Positions 1 to 10,618 are shown, numbered from the stretch's first letter. The stretch: 64,000 nucleotides of DNA from Cylindrotheca closterium (GCA_933822405.4 CAKOGP040001758.1:867134-931133); one strand, 5' to 3'. Notes: generated by a model not told the origin, from the letters alone. Numbers and translations are program-made.

Positions 1-10
1 AGCAGTATTC

Positions 11-1372
11 CTAAGACTTGAGCTTTTTCGCTTTCTTGCCATCGTCTGAACTATCTCGATCATGCTTCTTCCACGCAACACTCAAGACATTGACCACCTT
101 TTGTCGGCCTTCAGATTCGAATTTGTCCACATAATCAGAGATCTTCTCAAGCCACTCTGCACCAAACTTTTGACTCTTCATGTCGCCAAGAGATACCAAG
201 GTTCGTGCTGTCCCGATAATCACATCACCTAGAATATGCCCAGGATGCAGCTTCAACCTTAAGGATTCGACATAACGATGGAGCCGTTGTAAGTTGTCAA
301 TAGTTTCGGCGACATCTTCCATTTCTGGTATTTGTTGGGTGGTCAACATGGTCGACGACATCTGAGAAAGACGACGATGCAAAAGAAGCAAAAGGAGAAG
401 ATTGGTGGTCCAATGTTTGTCTCCCATGACAGCTCTTGCCAGACTCAAATGCTCTTCCAAAATTTCCTCATCATCGGAATCGTCATTAGGTTTCTTGTCT
501 TTGGCCGACTCTTGTTCTTCCAGGAGAGCTAACACTCTTGACGTAACTACCGACATGGATTTTTTCAATTTCTCAAATTTTTCCAGAGCCGAACTTTCAC
601 TGGAAGCACAGATATACTTCACAGTCTGATCATCGTCGTACTGTTCATCCTCATTCAGTGATTGTTGAGCTTGTCGTGGATGTTCCGAAGGACAAGGGAC
701 TCTGGCAGCGACATCCTCTCCCACGCAACGTGTGCACTCGCAGTGAAAGAATTTTGTTCGTTTCAACTTTTCTCTCCTTACTCCAGTTTCCGTATACAGC
801 ATGGACCCCAAATATGAGATAGTTATCTCGTCCCCCACGGCAATGTCTGTTGCTGCCAGCATCTTTTGACCTTCTCCTTTAGCTTGAATGATAGAGTTTG
901 GATCACACGAATGATTCGCCCTTGATATCTTGAGATAAATCCGACCACCCTGGAATGAATTGCAAGCCCAAACAAGCATGGCCTTTTCAACTTTGTCCCA
1001 ATCCACCGTGCTGTCTGTGCTCTTCTGTAGAAATTGGAGAGCTTCTTTAGCGACAGTTCGTATTCTATCCTCGATTTTGGATGACGATTCTGCAGTAGGA
1101 GAGTACAAGTCAAGAATCGCTGTCTTTTCATTTTTCGAATTTTCAATCCAACTCGTCCCGGCGGTAATCATGGAACGAAATGTTCCGTGAAGGTCAACAT
1201 CGATGGATTCCAAAGACTTCTTGATGGATGCCTCGGTTTTCTGTTGTTTTCCTGCCGCTGTTGAGGCCAAAACGACTGCAGGCGACTCTGCGAGTATTTC
1301 ATCTCCAGCTTTGAATGCTTTGGTAGCGAAGAGCCCCAATTGTCCATAGGCTGATTGCTTTACTTCCGACAT
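11..1372 (-). CDS. SMYD-like SET-domain protein
   Basis: A 453-residue intronless protein. The SET signature is visible: an N-terminal segment YGQLGLFATKAFKAGDEIL, the NHSCDPN motif at about residues 153-159, a GDEITISY block, and a post-SET cysteine cluster (HCECTRC). The segment between the two SET halves (about 45-130) is helical and lacks the CxxC spacing of a MYND finger, so this is an SMYD/SET5-like protein without a recognisable MYND domain. The family transfers methyl groups from S-adenosylmethionine to lysines of histones or other proteins; the substrate cannot be told here. The C-terminal half is helical, as in SMYD proteins, and ends in a Lys-rich tail that could serve nuclear import. 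It is divergent from the mutase gene, with 208 bases between the start codons. Confidence 0.85.
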   Translation of the reverse strand: MSEVKQSAYGQLGLFATKAFKAGDEILAESPAVVLASTAAGKQQKTEASIKKSLESIDVDLHGTFRSMITAGTSWIENSKNEKTAILDLYSPTAESSSKIEDRIRTVAKEALQFLQKSTDSTVDWDKVEKAMLVWACNSFQGGRIYLKISRANHSCDPNSIIQAKGEGQKMLAATDIAVGDEITISYLGSMLYTETGVRREKLKRTKFFHCECTRCVGEDVAARVPCPSEHPRQAQQSLNEDEQYDDDQTVKYICASSESSALEKFEKLKKSMSVVTSRVLALLEEQESAKDKKPNDDSDDEEILEEHLSLARAVMGDKHWTTNLLLLLLLHRRLSQMSSTMLTTQQIPEMEDVAETIDNLQRLHRYVESLRLKLHPGHILGDVIIGTARTLVSLGDMKSQKFGAEWLEKISDYVDKFESEGRQKVVNVLSVAWKKHDRDSSDDGKKAKKLKS

Positions 1373-1580
1373 GGTTGCAATGTTGGATGGTTCTTTTGAA
1401 ATTTTGATTTTGAGTGATTGATGAGGAAACGCTCATAACCTCAGCAGAAGTCGAAAGGGTCAATAAGGACTACACAATTCCTTCACATCTCCGTTTTATT
1501 GGCTTCGCTTTGTTTTCTCGAAGTGGGTTGATGCTCTTCTCATAAAACGTAACTTCCTATCCACAAAAGTAAGATGCCCA

Positions 1581-3767
1581 ATGACAAGAACCATACCTTT
1601 AATGCAACTTCTGCTCGTGTCCTTTGCTTTGGCGCGAGGATTTCCGGTCCTCCCACGTAGTACATCGAGCCCACCACCCTCAACCGTTGCGTTCTTGTCC
1701 CAAATCAAGGATGGTGATTCGAATACTGAATCCAATCTCAGCACACTGAGTCGTTGCCTTGTGGAGGAATATGAGGGATATTCGAATTCGCTATCACAGG
1801 GACAAGAAAAGAATCGTGTTCTTGCAGAGCTCGAGCCACAAGAATCAATCTGGAGACGAATGTTTCGAGAAATTTCCATCAAAAGGAAAACAAGACCAGG
1901 ATCCTTGGTGCTGCTTCGATGCTGTGAGTCAACTTTTAACTTGAATGAAACTTTTACGGGGTGGTTAGATCCACCTTTGTCGGATGAGGGTGTCAAACAA
2001 AGCCAACATGCAGGGCGCTTGCTTCTTTCGGAAGGTTTCGACGTCGATGTTGTCTACACATCTCGACTGAAGCGGTCAATTACAACCGCCTGGCATGCGC
2101 TGGAAACAATGGACTCCCTCTTCATCCCAGTATATAAAACTTATCGGCTAAATCAAAGAATGTATGGTGCCCTAGAAGGTTTGCCCAGGGAGGAAACAGT
2201 GTCCAAATTTGGTATTGACGTTGTCAAAGCCTGGCGCCAATCAATGAAAGCCCAACCACCCAAACTGTCTCGTGACGACCCATCTCATCCGATTCACGAC
2301 AGAAGATACAGCGATGTCCCTCCCGAAATGATTCCAGATTCAGAGTCTCTCATCGAGTGCCACAGACGCGCTGCCCCACTTTGGGAACATCAGATCAAGG
2401 GAGATATCAAGAACGGAAAAACTGTGCTCGTTGTGGCTCATAAGGATACGCTACGTGGTCTCTTGAAAACAATTGATAATATTGATGACAAGGACATTAG
2501 TGATATCAAAATGCCTAGAGGCGTTCCAATGGTCTATCGATTTGATGAACAAATGGAGCCCGTCGAACCGAGCGACATGAGCCGGAAGCTGCTTCATACA
2601 AATGGTCAATTTCTTCAAAAACCTGGGAAGACACTAGAAATATTGGGGCATGAATCTGGCCCCATTTCGATACAAAATAACTGTCAAATGCAGCGTAGAG
2701 AACTTACATTGCAGGATTCCATGAACAGTCTTCGCTACGGAGCAACATCAGAGACCGAGGAACGGGTGGGATTGGTATCGGGCGAAGACAGTGGCAGAGC
2801 AGAGAGGTGGTCAGACGACCCTTGTGAGTTTGAGGAGTACGACGTCTTTGCCGAAGAGATCGAGGGTGATGGCGAAGAAATAGTTCCCACCATTCTGTCG
2901 AGCAACAAACTTTTGTCAAATCAGACATTGGAGGGTCCATTCATTGTTCTAATTCGGCACGGACGCACACCACACAATCAAATGGAGCTCTTCACAGGAT
3001 GGGAAGACCCACCACTAGCCGAGGAAGGCGTCGAGGATGCAAGAAATGCTGGAAGACTTTTAAAACGCCACGGCTTTGAATTTGATGTTGTGTACACGTC
3101 ATGGCTCACCAGAGCAATTCAAACGGCGTACTACACCTTGGAAGAGTTGGATCAATTGTGGCTACCAATGGTGAAGTCCTGGCGTCTAAACGAACGGTTT
3201 TACGGCGACCTAACAGGGAAAAGTAAAAAGATGATTGCTAACAAGTATGGAGAAGAACAGCTGAAGAAGTGGAGGAGAGGGTACACTATACGTCCACCTC
3301 CTGTGTCATCGTACTCGTTGAACTATCCTGGCAATGACGAACGCAGAGCCAAACACTTCAAAGACCTGCGTTTCTCCTTTCGAGAGTCAATGGCTAGAAG
3401 TCTAGAAATGAAGAGACTGTCCTTTCACCGAAAGTTTCCAAAAACAGAGAGTTTGAAGGATTGCATGGATCGATCCATTCCGTTCTACACGAAACGAATC
3501 AAGGGTGAGGCGATTCGGAAGGGAAAGAGGGTTTTGATAACTAGCCATGAAAACGCGCTGCGAGGAATTTTAATGCATTTGTGTGAGATACCCGAGGAAG
3601 CGATGAATCAGTTACATCTGCCAAATGGTTTGCCATTAGTCTATGATGTAAAAAGGAAATGTCTTTACCTCCTTGATAATGGAAGCGGTAAAAATCCCGC
3701 TGAATCTCATGATTTTGGACCGGCGGCAAAGTACCTATTTTCACCATGTGAGACAAAAAAATTGTAA
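1581..3767 (+). CDS. Double histidine-phosphatase (phosphoglycerate mutase-like) protein
   Basis: A 728-residue protein with two dPGM-type domains (about 108-300 and 452-690) joined by an acidic linker. Domain 2 keeps the catalytic RHG (R459-H460-G461), FTGWEDPPL, a LNERFYG block and a second histidine in SHENALRG. In domain 1 the RHGES motif reads RCCES (residues 113-117), so the phospho-accepting histidine is Cys114 and the glycine is Cys115; its distal histidine (AHKDTLRG) remains. Canonical dPGM interconverts 3- and 2-phosphoglycerate in glycolysis. Here only domain 2 looks catalytic, and its LNERHYG histidine is Phe, so true mutase activity is uncertain. The N-terminus resembles a signal peptide followed by ARG-FPVLP, compatible with plastid delivery (inference). 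Confidence 0.88.
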   Translation: MTRTIPLMQLLLVSFALARGFPVLPRSTSSPPPSTVAFLSQIKDGDSNTESNLSTLSRCLVEEYEGYSNSLSQGQEKNRVLAELEPQESIWRRMFREISIKRKTRPGSLVLLRCCESTFNLNETFTGWLDPPLSDEGVKQSQHAGRLLLSEGFDVDVVYTSRLKRSITTAWHALETMDSLFIPVYKTYRLNQRMYGALEGLPREETVSKFGIDVVKAWRQSMKAQPPKLSRDDPSHPIHDRRYSDVPPEMIPDSESLIECHRRAAPLWEHQIKGDIKNGKTVLVVAHKDTLRGLLKTIDNIDDKDISDIKMPRGVPMVYRFDEQMEPVEPSDMSRKLLHTNGQFLQKPGKTLEILGHESGPISIQNNCQMQRRELTLQDSMNSLRYGATSETEERVGLVSGEDSGRAERWSDDPCEFEEYDVFAEEIEGDGEEIVPTILSSNKLLSNQTLEGPFIVLIRHGRTPHNQMELFTGWEDPPLAEEGVEDARNAGRLLKRHGFEFDVVYTSWLTRAIQTAYYTLEELDQLWLPMVKSWRLNERFYGDLTGKSKKMIANKYGEEQLKKWRRGYTIRPPPVSSYSLNYPGNDERRAKHFKDLRFSFRESMARSLEMKRLSFHRKFPKTESLKDCMDRSIPFYTKRIKGEAIRKGKRVLITSHENALRGILMHLCEIPEEAMNQLHLPNGLPLVYDVKRKCLYLLDNGSGKNPAESHDFGPAAKYLFSPCETKKL

Positions 3768-4035
3768 GAACAAGCCAGTAGTAGAAATATATCACTTAAA
3801 TTGCCGCACTGATTCCTGAAGATCTTCCCTGTCGATACAACAAGTTGCCATGGGCTATGCACTTCACAAACGTGATTGATTCATTCCCGCAACGATCTTC
3901 CGCTTCACAAACGTGATGAATCATCTTCAACTGAAACCGTATCTTTGATGTGTGACAACAAGTGTGCTGACGATAGCAAATAATATCAGCATTCAGAAAG
4001 CAACAAAACAGAACGTACACACCAACTAAAACGCC

Positions 4036-5424
4036 ATGGCCCTCGTTAAGAGTACTATCCTGCTATGCTTGGTATCAGCAAGTCATTCATTGTTACCGAG
4101 AGTAGCAACTACGGGAAGATTTCAGAGCCAAGCCTGTTCGGCAGCTTCAACTCCTGTTGAACTTGAAGATGCTAGCTCAAACAAGTCGATTCTTCCACCT
4201 GGACGCCCTACGAATCGCTTTGTAAGATGGCTATTTGATGATACGATTGCTCTTCTTAGTCCGAAGGATATGAAGCTACTGAACCGCAAGGAAAAGTTTG
4301 GTCCAATATTCAAGACCAATTTCTTGTTGCGCCCCACGGTTTTCCTCACCGACGTCGATTACATTGAAACATTCTCGAAGTACGAGAGGAAAAATAAGCA
4401 CTCCTTCGAAGCATTCTTTCCCCCTCATCATCACAAACTTTTTGGAGAAAACTCCCTCCTTGTGTTGTCTGGAGAGAAACATACACGTCTTCGTGGTCTC
4501 ATCATGGCCAGCCTGACTCCAATCATGACCAAGTCCTATGAGCCACTCATAATGGAGAGTGTCCAGTCTTTCCTAAAAGTTCTGCGTACTGACACAAAGG
4601 ATTCCTACGCTGAACTGGTTCCAAGAATTCGTTCTTTGTTCACTGGCATCATGCTGCAAGTCATTCTGGGCACCAGAGACGTTTCGGCAGACCTTGTAAA
4701 CGATATTTCGATATGGGCCCTCGGACTAGTGGCTCCGCCATTGACAGCATTACCATTCACAACGGCAGGAAAAGCCATGAAAGCCCGGGCCCGTATTGTC
4801 GAGCAGCTAAAGAAGCTCATGGATGATAGATCGATTCTCGACGAATCTGGACTCTTGGCTCGACTCTTGGACGCAAGCGACGAAGACAATGGTCGGCTAT
4901 CAAAAGGCGAGATTATCGACAACTTGTTTGCACTAGTGTTTGCCGGGTCAGATACGACAGCTGCAGCTGCCACCTCAATCTGCCTCACACTTTCCAAAAA
5001 TCCAGGGCTTCGAAAAACGATGAGCGAGAATCCAGATAACATTGAACCATTTGTCACACAAGTACTCGAAGCCTTTCCGTCAGCTCCATTTCAGATGCGT
5101 GAGACGACACGAGAAATCCGAGTCGGAGATTATTGTATCCCTTCGAACTGGTTGGTTGCTTTTGGGTTCGCTGCTGCCTTGTCTGACAATGTGCCTCCAA
5201 CTCCAGAAAGGTTAAAGCCAAGTGACGACAAGGCTCCAAACTCGGTTGCTTTCGGGAGAGGACCACGAAGATGCCCAGGCAGATTTCTGGCGTGTTCTGA
5301 GCTTGAAGTGATGACGCAGGCTCTGCTTGATGTCGAGTTGGAACTCGAACCAAACCAGAATCTGGAGCAGCAGTATACTCCCGGCTTCTTTCCTGTGGAT
5401 GGGCTGAAGGCCAAAGTGGTCTAG
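4036..5424 (+). CDS. Cytochrome P450 with an atypical K-helix
   Basis: A 462-residue intronless P450. The heme-ligand loop FGRGPRRCPG is intact (Cys413), and the I-helix oxygen-activation motif AGSDTT lies at 303-308. The normally invariant K-helix ExxR reads E345-A-F-P348, so the Arg is replaced by Pro; a nearby ETTR lies in the following beta region and is not the K-helix by alignment with the downstream IP block. P450s use heme to mono-oxygenate lipids, sterols and pigments; no substrate can be assigned. The N-terminus (MALVKSTILLCLVSASHS) is a signal peptide or membrane anchor. Loss of ExxR usually weakens heme-pocket folding, so this may be a divergent or non-monooxygenase member. Confidence 0.85.
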   Translation: MALVKSTILLCLVSASHSLLPRVATTGRFQSQACSAASTPVELEDASSNKSILPPGRPTNRFVRWLFDDTIALLSPKDMKLLNRKEKFGPIFKTNFLLRPTVFLTDVDYIETFSKYERKNKHSFEAFFPPHHHKLFGENSLLVLSGEKHTRLRGLIMASLTPIMTKSYEPLIMESVQSFLKVLRTDTKDSYAELVPRIRSLFTGIMLQVILGTRDVSADLVNDISIWALGLVAPPLTALPFTTAGKAMKARARIVEQLKKLMDDRSILDESGLLARLLDASDEDNGRLSKGEIIDNLFALVFAGSDTTAAAATSICLTLSKNPGLRKTMSENPDNIEPFVTQVLEAFPSAPFQMRETTREIRVGDYCIPSNWLVAFGFAAALSDNVPPTPERLKPSDDKAPNSVAFGRGPRRCPGRFLACSELEVMTQALLDVELELEPNQNLEQQYTPGFFPVDGLKAKVV

Positions 5425-5891
5425 CACCGAATCTTTTTTGTCAGCAAGGCAAGTTGGTTGATACTACAATACCGGTGTAGTGGATGGAGGAGTAAAGTGT
5501 AATGGGGGAAACATTGGGGGCGTAGAATTAGTGTTCCGCCTGCAGGTGCTTTAGTAGGAACAAGAGTATACACTCTTGCTAGGAAAGACAGTTGTCCAGC
5601 AGATTTGACATGCTGCTTATAAATTAATTTTTTGCAGCTGTTCACAAGATATGGTTTTTGCCTATCTGTTCGTGACAGCATTATCAATAGATATACTTCT
5701 CTTCCCATCCCAATTTCGTGCAAAACAACCAACAACAGTCCAGACGCGTTATTGATTGAGTAAAACTATGACTGCGGCTAGGGTTGCGGTAGCTTTAGTC
5801 GTACCAGTCGGAGTTGTTCCATCACAACAATATCATTGGTCCACTTCGAATCAAAGCCTCGAAAGGTGCTCTGTTCCAACGCTAAACTATA
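5425..5891. other. Intergenic, no gene seen
   Basis: 467 bases between the P450 and the HNH-like gene. Short open frames exist on both strands but lack any recognisable domain or coding bias. The region presumably holds the P450 3' end and the promoter of the next gene. Confidence 0.5.
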
Positions 5892-6908
5892 ATGGACATG
5901 TCTACGCTGGTGACTTATTCTCCAGAAACTGCTCTTCCTGTGGTCTCAGGATGCGTTGCATTCGGGACGACATTGTGTCTCTCGACTCTTGCACAAAAGA
6001 TCATTGGCATTTCGACAGCAAACAAAATGGTTCCTTCCCTGTTTGGAATGGCAACTGTTTGTCTAGCTTCAATGGCCAGTCAACGAGCTGCTATCTGTAC
6101 ATATGATTGGGTGAATGACAAGCGGCCGATTCAAGAATTCATCATGGATCCAAAGACCCGAAACACACTGTTCTCGCCGTCCACAGCATCCTCTGCTGAC
6201 TGCATTCGAATAGGTGACCACATCAAGATACCAAAACACGACATTCGGGTATGCGCTGTTGGGTTGGCTGCCTTCAAACTATTAGGGGGTCGATTTTGGG
6301 CCATTGCCCCGTCAAGTTTCACTAATCTTGGTTCGTTTTCACGGTGGTCGATCCCATGTGGTGAAAGATATGCAACTACAAACCAGCGCACTTTGATTGA
6401 AAAAATGGGAAGGCGATGGGGTTGTCACACTTGTGGATCACGAATGTTCTTTTCTAGGCTAGGGAAAAACAAGTTTGTCGGTGATCACATGCCACCAAAA
6501 TCTGTAGCCGATCAGATGAACAAGAGCTGGCTCCGAAGAATGAACATCTTACCGAAAGTTCCATTTCGATTTTATCCGCAGTGCGTGAAGTGCTCGAATA
6601 CGCAAGGTTCAATCCTATCCAAAGCGTCTAATGAGTTATCCAAAAAAACACTTTTGCCATCCTGGATAAAAGCAGCAAATCTAGAGAAAGCAGGAGGTGG
6701 ACGAGCAGCTCATTTTCACGGTTTGAGATTTCGAGCGAACCACTTAACTGGCGGAATATTAGCCGGTGCTACTGTTGTTGGTGCAACCAAGTCGGAAGTC
6801 TCCAAAGGAAATAAGAAACGTTTTCAGGGTGCCACTAATCAGGCGGAGGATATTGTCAAATCTGCAAATGTTCAGGTGAAGGAGTTGATAAAGTCTGCAA
6901 CTAGATAG
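5892..6908 (+). CDS. HNH-like zinc-binding protein (DHMPP motif)
   Basis: A 338-residue protein. The first ~75 residues contain two hydrophobic stretches (membrane or organelle targeting). The core (about 175-240) has CHTCG, then KFVGDHMPP, then FYPQCVKCSNTQG. This order, CxxC, then D-H, then CxxC followed by N and a small-residue turn, is the treble-clef layout of HNH/endonuclease VII-type nucleases, where the DH histidine is catalytic and the cysteines hold a structural zinc. The tail (about 290-338) is Lys/Ala-rich. I do not recognise a named family, so a nuclease role is inference from motif order. The ATG was chosen because it opens the continuous frame; a second ATG lies two codons later. 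Confidence 0.7.
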   Translation: MDMSTLVTYSPETALPVVSGCVAFGTTLCLSTLAQKIIGISTANKMVPSLFGMATVCLASMASQRAAICTYDWVNDKRPIQEFIMDPKTRNTLFSPSTASSADCIRIGDHIKIPKHDIRVCAVGLAAFKLLGGRFWAIAPSSFTNLGSFSRWSIPCGERYATTNQRTLIEKMGRRWGCHTCGSRMFFSRLGKNKFVGDHMPPKSVADQMNKSWLRRMNILPKVPFRFYPQCVKCSNTQGSILSKASNELSKKTLLPSWIKAANLEKAGGGRAAHFHGLRFRANHLTGGILAGATVVGATKSEVSKGNKKRFQGATNQAEDIVKSANVQVKELIKSATR

Positions 6909-6950
6909 AGTAAATTCCACAGCCTAGTCAAATCGAATATTGTTCGCAAT

Positions 6951-9435
6951 CTAGTCAAACTGCATCAGTTTTCTGCGAATGTCATTCATCTTGCTTGTGG
7001 CCAAAGATTGTCGCAATCGTTGTCGAGCATCTTGCAGCAGTTCGATTAGCTCGGAATATTCTTGTCCCTTGCTTGCCAATTGTTCATACTCCATTCCCGC
7101 CTTGATATCTGGGTTCTGTCTCTGAATTGTAATCCTATCCGCCTCATCCTTTTCTTGTTTCTTAAGACGCCGGCCTTCCGCACGCTTTCTTCGTGCCATG
7201 ATGGTTTGAATGCACTTATGACACATGAAATCTTCGTCTGGCTCGGGAGCCTTGATGGTGAACTTATCGGCCATGCAATGCATGTGCACAGCATTCCGGC
7301 AGAAATCACAACACAACAAGCTACCTACGTCCTTGCAAATGGCACAATAATCAGTGTGATCGTCTCCCTTGTATCGCTTCTTACTCGGATACCGACCGGA
7401 ATCAATCTCATCCGCGAGCGCAGAAATATCAATAATGGGAGGAGTCGGCTTGACAACTTTCGCTCGTTTGCGACGTAAACTAGATCCAATATCTTTCCGA
7501 TTCTTTGGTTTTGTGTATCGAAGAGCCTTGTACACTTCCTTATACATGGACCCATACTTCTGGTCGTCGGAAACACGTTGGCGCTCTTCTAGCTTCTTTG
7601 CTAGGTCTTCCATAATCTTTTCGGGTGCATCCTTAGTTAGGGATAGGGTGGGTGGGGGTGCGTTGGAGCCCATCATTTCCATTTCAGTACTCGCATGAAA
7701 TAGCATGTCGTCTGTAAACTTAATATCCTCTTTGATTACCTTGTATCCCAGGGAAATGACTACCTCAGGGTACATCCCGAATACCTTCTTTCTCTTCCCC
7801 TTCCTCTTTCGAGGAGCAAAGTCCTGTTGGGGTTCATATTCAGGCGGGAAGCATTTGTTTGCAAGAATGCGCGATGCTCCCGCTTCCAAGGTATGTTGTG
7901 TCTCTTTTCTAGCTGCTGATAGTTTCGCATTTTTGGAAATGCACACACGATTTCGGACGTGATATGTGTAGCCTGGAGTCGAAGTAAACTTTCTGCCACA
8001 GTCTTCGCAAGCATTAATGTTCCCACTACCAACATATGGATCAGTCAGAATGCGCCGTTGGAGGAACAAGCGTTGCGTAGAATTTTGATTCTCCGGAATC
8101 GAGCCATCTAGCTGCACCCACACACACTCCACCATACGATCTGGACAAGCTTCCGGAGGGACATGGATATCGTCAGGCAGTAGGGGCATTGGCGCGAGTT
8201 TTTTGTTTTCGTTCAGGTCTGTCGGATTGCCACCGTGATAGGCAAAAAAAACCGACGTCTTGTTGATACTTTTTCCTTCTTCCAAAAGCATGTTGATCTG
8301 ACGCTTACGTGCTCGCAATCGAATGTACTTGGAAACCATGCATTTATGCCGTTGCTTTTCGGTCTTGATTTTCTTGGAATTGTATGTCCGCAGCTCGGTT
8401 GGCGGGATCTTGCACACTGGTGCTGTAGATTCACCCCGACCATCCGAAACGACTTGGACCACACCAAAGGTAGTCATGAATCGTTCGCCAGGTGCCAAAT
8501 TGTTGAGAATCATCTGTTTCGAGTCTGACTTGTTGTTCTGTTGACAAACCTTGCGACCTGATATTGCATGAATTTTTAAAATTAGCATGTGTGTTTCATC
8601 AACATGTCCATCAGATTCACTCCACAACCATCGTTACTTACTAATATGATAGTTTAATCCCAGAGTACTGGTGAATACCCGATCACAATCTGGACAACGT
8701 CGATCTTCCAATTTGCCCCGAAATCGTTTGCTGTAGCTTTTTGGTGTGTCGGTCCCTCTGGTCTTGGTTTTGCCCCTCGTTCGTTTCTTCTTGTTGGCCT
8801 TGGCTAGAATTTTCGGATCGGTACACTGATCTATGCGACAAACGTAGTTTGCTTAAAGTGACACGAGAAACGGATAATTATTGTGAGGAAAAGACTCGAG
8901 TGTGCCTAGTTGTGTCACTTTTGATCCATGCGCATATCAAGCTTGTCCAACACAAGATTGACACTAGCAGCAACTCACCAATATGATACTTGAGGCCTCC
9001 TTCGGAAGAAAATTCTTTTTCACAATGCGGACATTTATGCTTTCCCTTGCCGGTTTTGCGCTTCTTTTTGGGCTGTGCCACGTCTCCCTCCTCCTCATCG
9101 TCGTCATCCCTTTTGCCATCGCCTTTGCCGTCTTGATTGCTGTAAGCTTCGTCATCTTCAGTTTCATCCGCATCAATATTGGAAGCATGTTCATCCTTTA
9201 CATCCTCCTCATCCTCCGTGTCTTCTTCCTTCAATTTGGCCATAGCCCTCCTCGAAGCCCTCCTTGGCGACCGAGTCTTTCGCTGGATGCGTCCTTTCTT
9301 TTTGCTTGCGCCCTTTGCATGTGGAGACGACGACGCTGGACTTTCTTCGTCCTCCGTGTCCTCGTCGTCGTTGGACGGAATCAGCTCTTCGGCGTCTTCC
9401 TCCTTTTTAATTTCTTGTTTCTTTCGTTTGACCAT
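6951..9435 (-). CDS. C2HC zinc-finger and PHD-finger nuclear protein
   Basis: Three exons on the minus strand: 9435-8979, 8851-8642 and 8557-6951 (757 residues). Introns are 127 and 84 nt with gtgagt/ttaag and gtaagt/atcag borders, both phase 1. Exon 1 encodes a highly charged acidic/basic region and a finger starting CPHCEKEF with GGLKYHI. Exon 2 completes it (ANYVC), adds a basic stretch, and begins a second finger (CPDCDRVF, GLNYHI). Exon 3 completes that (SRKVC), adds a third (CEDCGRKF, GYTYHVRNRVC) and a PHD finger (CAICKDVGSLLCCDFC ... CHKC). PHD fingers read histone H3 tails, and the other fingers probably bind DNA, so a chromatin-associated regulator is likely. It shares strand but no evident operon logic with its neighbours. 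Confidence 0.85.
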
Positions 9436-10039
9436 GTTGGTAGGTCGTCTTCGTTTGTGATGTATTCATTACTCTTGAGATCGTGTCGATCGATCGATAT
9501 TCAATTTTTTTATGCTGCGTCTGACCGTCGTCCAAAACAAAAAGTTTCTTTCCAATCGGATGGGTCAACGTTTGATGGGTCAAAGTGGTCCAACGTGAAC
9601 CTGCTGAAAAGAAATAATTGAAGGCAAACACGGTGAAATCGAACGCTTTTTTTCCAGCGAGTGACCATCAGGTTGGCATGGTGACCAGGAAAGTGACATG
9701 GGACATGGACGAAAAGGTACCACAAACTATCTTGGTAGTTTGTTTCTTGGCCTAGAGGTCTTAGTAGTATAGTTAGAAGTAGTATTTGTATAATTGGGTT
9801 AATGGAATAATACAACTAGTAGTTTATGATGAATGAATGGATTATAGTTTCAATCAATCAATCAATCAATGAGGTATAGATCTAAAGATGATCCGCCAAA
9901 TCCATGGCTACAGTATCGCTCGTTGGATACAAGGATTCATGCAATCCTCCACCAATCGAATCGAGTGTCCAAAACAAACATGCTGTTTTGGCAAAATTGG
10001 AACCGCTCCCTCGTGGGCGCGAAAGTTATGTTTTCTTCT
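9436..10039. other. Intergenic with short CAAT tetranucleotide repeat
   Basis: 604 bases between the PHD gene start and the ShKT gene end. A short (TCAA)n run sits near 9852-9871. No supported gene on either strand. Confidence 0.5.
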
Positions 10040-10618
10040 CTATATGAATCGATTCTCCTCGACACCGATTAGTTCCAATTGTTCCATCGTAATGAGATGA
10101 CAAGATTGACAGGCTGGAGCGCAGTTGACTCGCATCCAGTCTCGGTTCGTCTCGCATTCTCCTTGTAGGACCCATCGGGTACAGTCGCGGTGTCGATTCC
10201 AACAATTCAAAAAGAGTTCCGGGGACAAATCCAAAACCGCATCACTGTCGATATACTTGCGGGTTTTCTTGACAATTAATGAAAGTTCATACGCATCTCT
10301 GCCCACTATATCTTGGAGCACACCAAATTCGGTGGTTCGTTCCTGGCTTTTGCAGAGTTTGCAAGATTCGGGACACAGTCGGTACATTAGATCCGGCTGT
10401 TTTCGGCACATTCCGTCCTTCGCAGACTTCAGACAGGCATTTCGTTTGTCTTTGCATGTCATGTTTTCGTCTATTCGGTCTTCAGATGATGATGTCGGAG
10501 CGTTCATGCTGAATTTGGCCTCTGCTACTTGTGATGAAGATAGCATCAGAAGAACCAGCATCGATAACAGCGTTATCCATGATCTGGATCTATATTGGTA
10601 CTGTATACTCCTTCTCAT
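10040..10618 (-). CDS. Secreted or membrane-anchored protein with two ShKT domains
   Basis: 192 residues. A hydrophobic N-terminal segment (WITLLSMLVLLMLSSSQVAEA) acts as signal peptide or anchor. Two ShKT six-cysteine modules follow, starting at CKDKRNAC (ending CPESCKLC) and CWNRHRDC (ending CAPACQSC), about 55 residues apart. ShKT domains are small disulphide-bonded modules common in secreted diatom proteins and in prolyl-hydroxylase tails; they often mediate protein or channel binding. No enzymatic domain is present. The final 20 residues are acidic. Function unknown; the name comes from the fold and does not imply toxicity. Confidence 0.82.
   Translation of the reverse strand: MRRSIQYQYRSRSWITLLSMLVLLMLSSSQVAEAKFSMNAPTSSSEDRIDENMTCKDKRNACLKSAKDGMCRKQPDLMYRLCPESCKLCKSQERTTEFGVLQDIVGRDAYELSLIVKKTRKYIDSDAVLDLSPELFLNCWNRHRDCTRWVLQGECETNRDWMRVNCAPACQSCHLITMEQLELIGVEENRFI

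Noticed and set aside
5421..5735. 104-codon minus-strand frame after the P450 gene
   Set aside because: No domain, random composition, overlaps the P450 stop codon.
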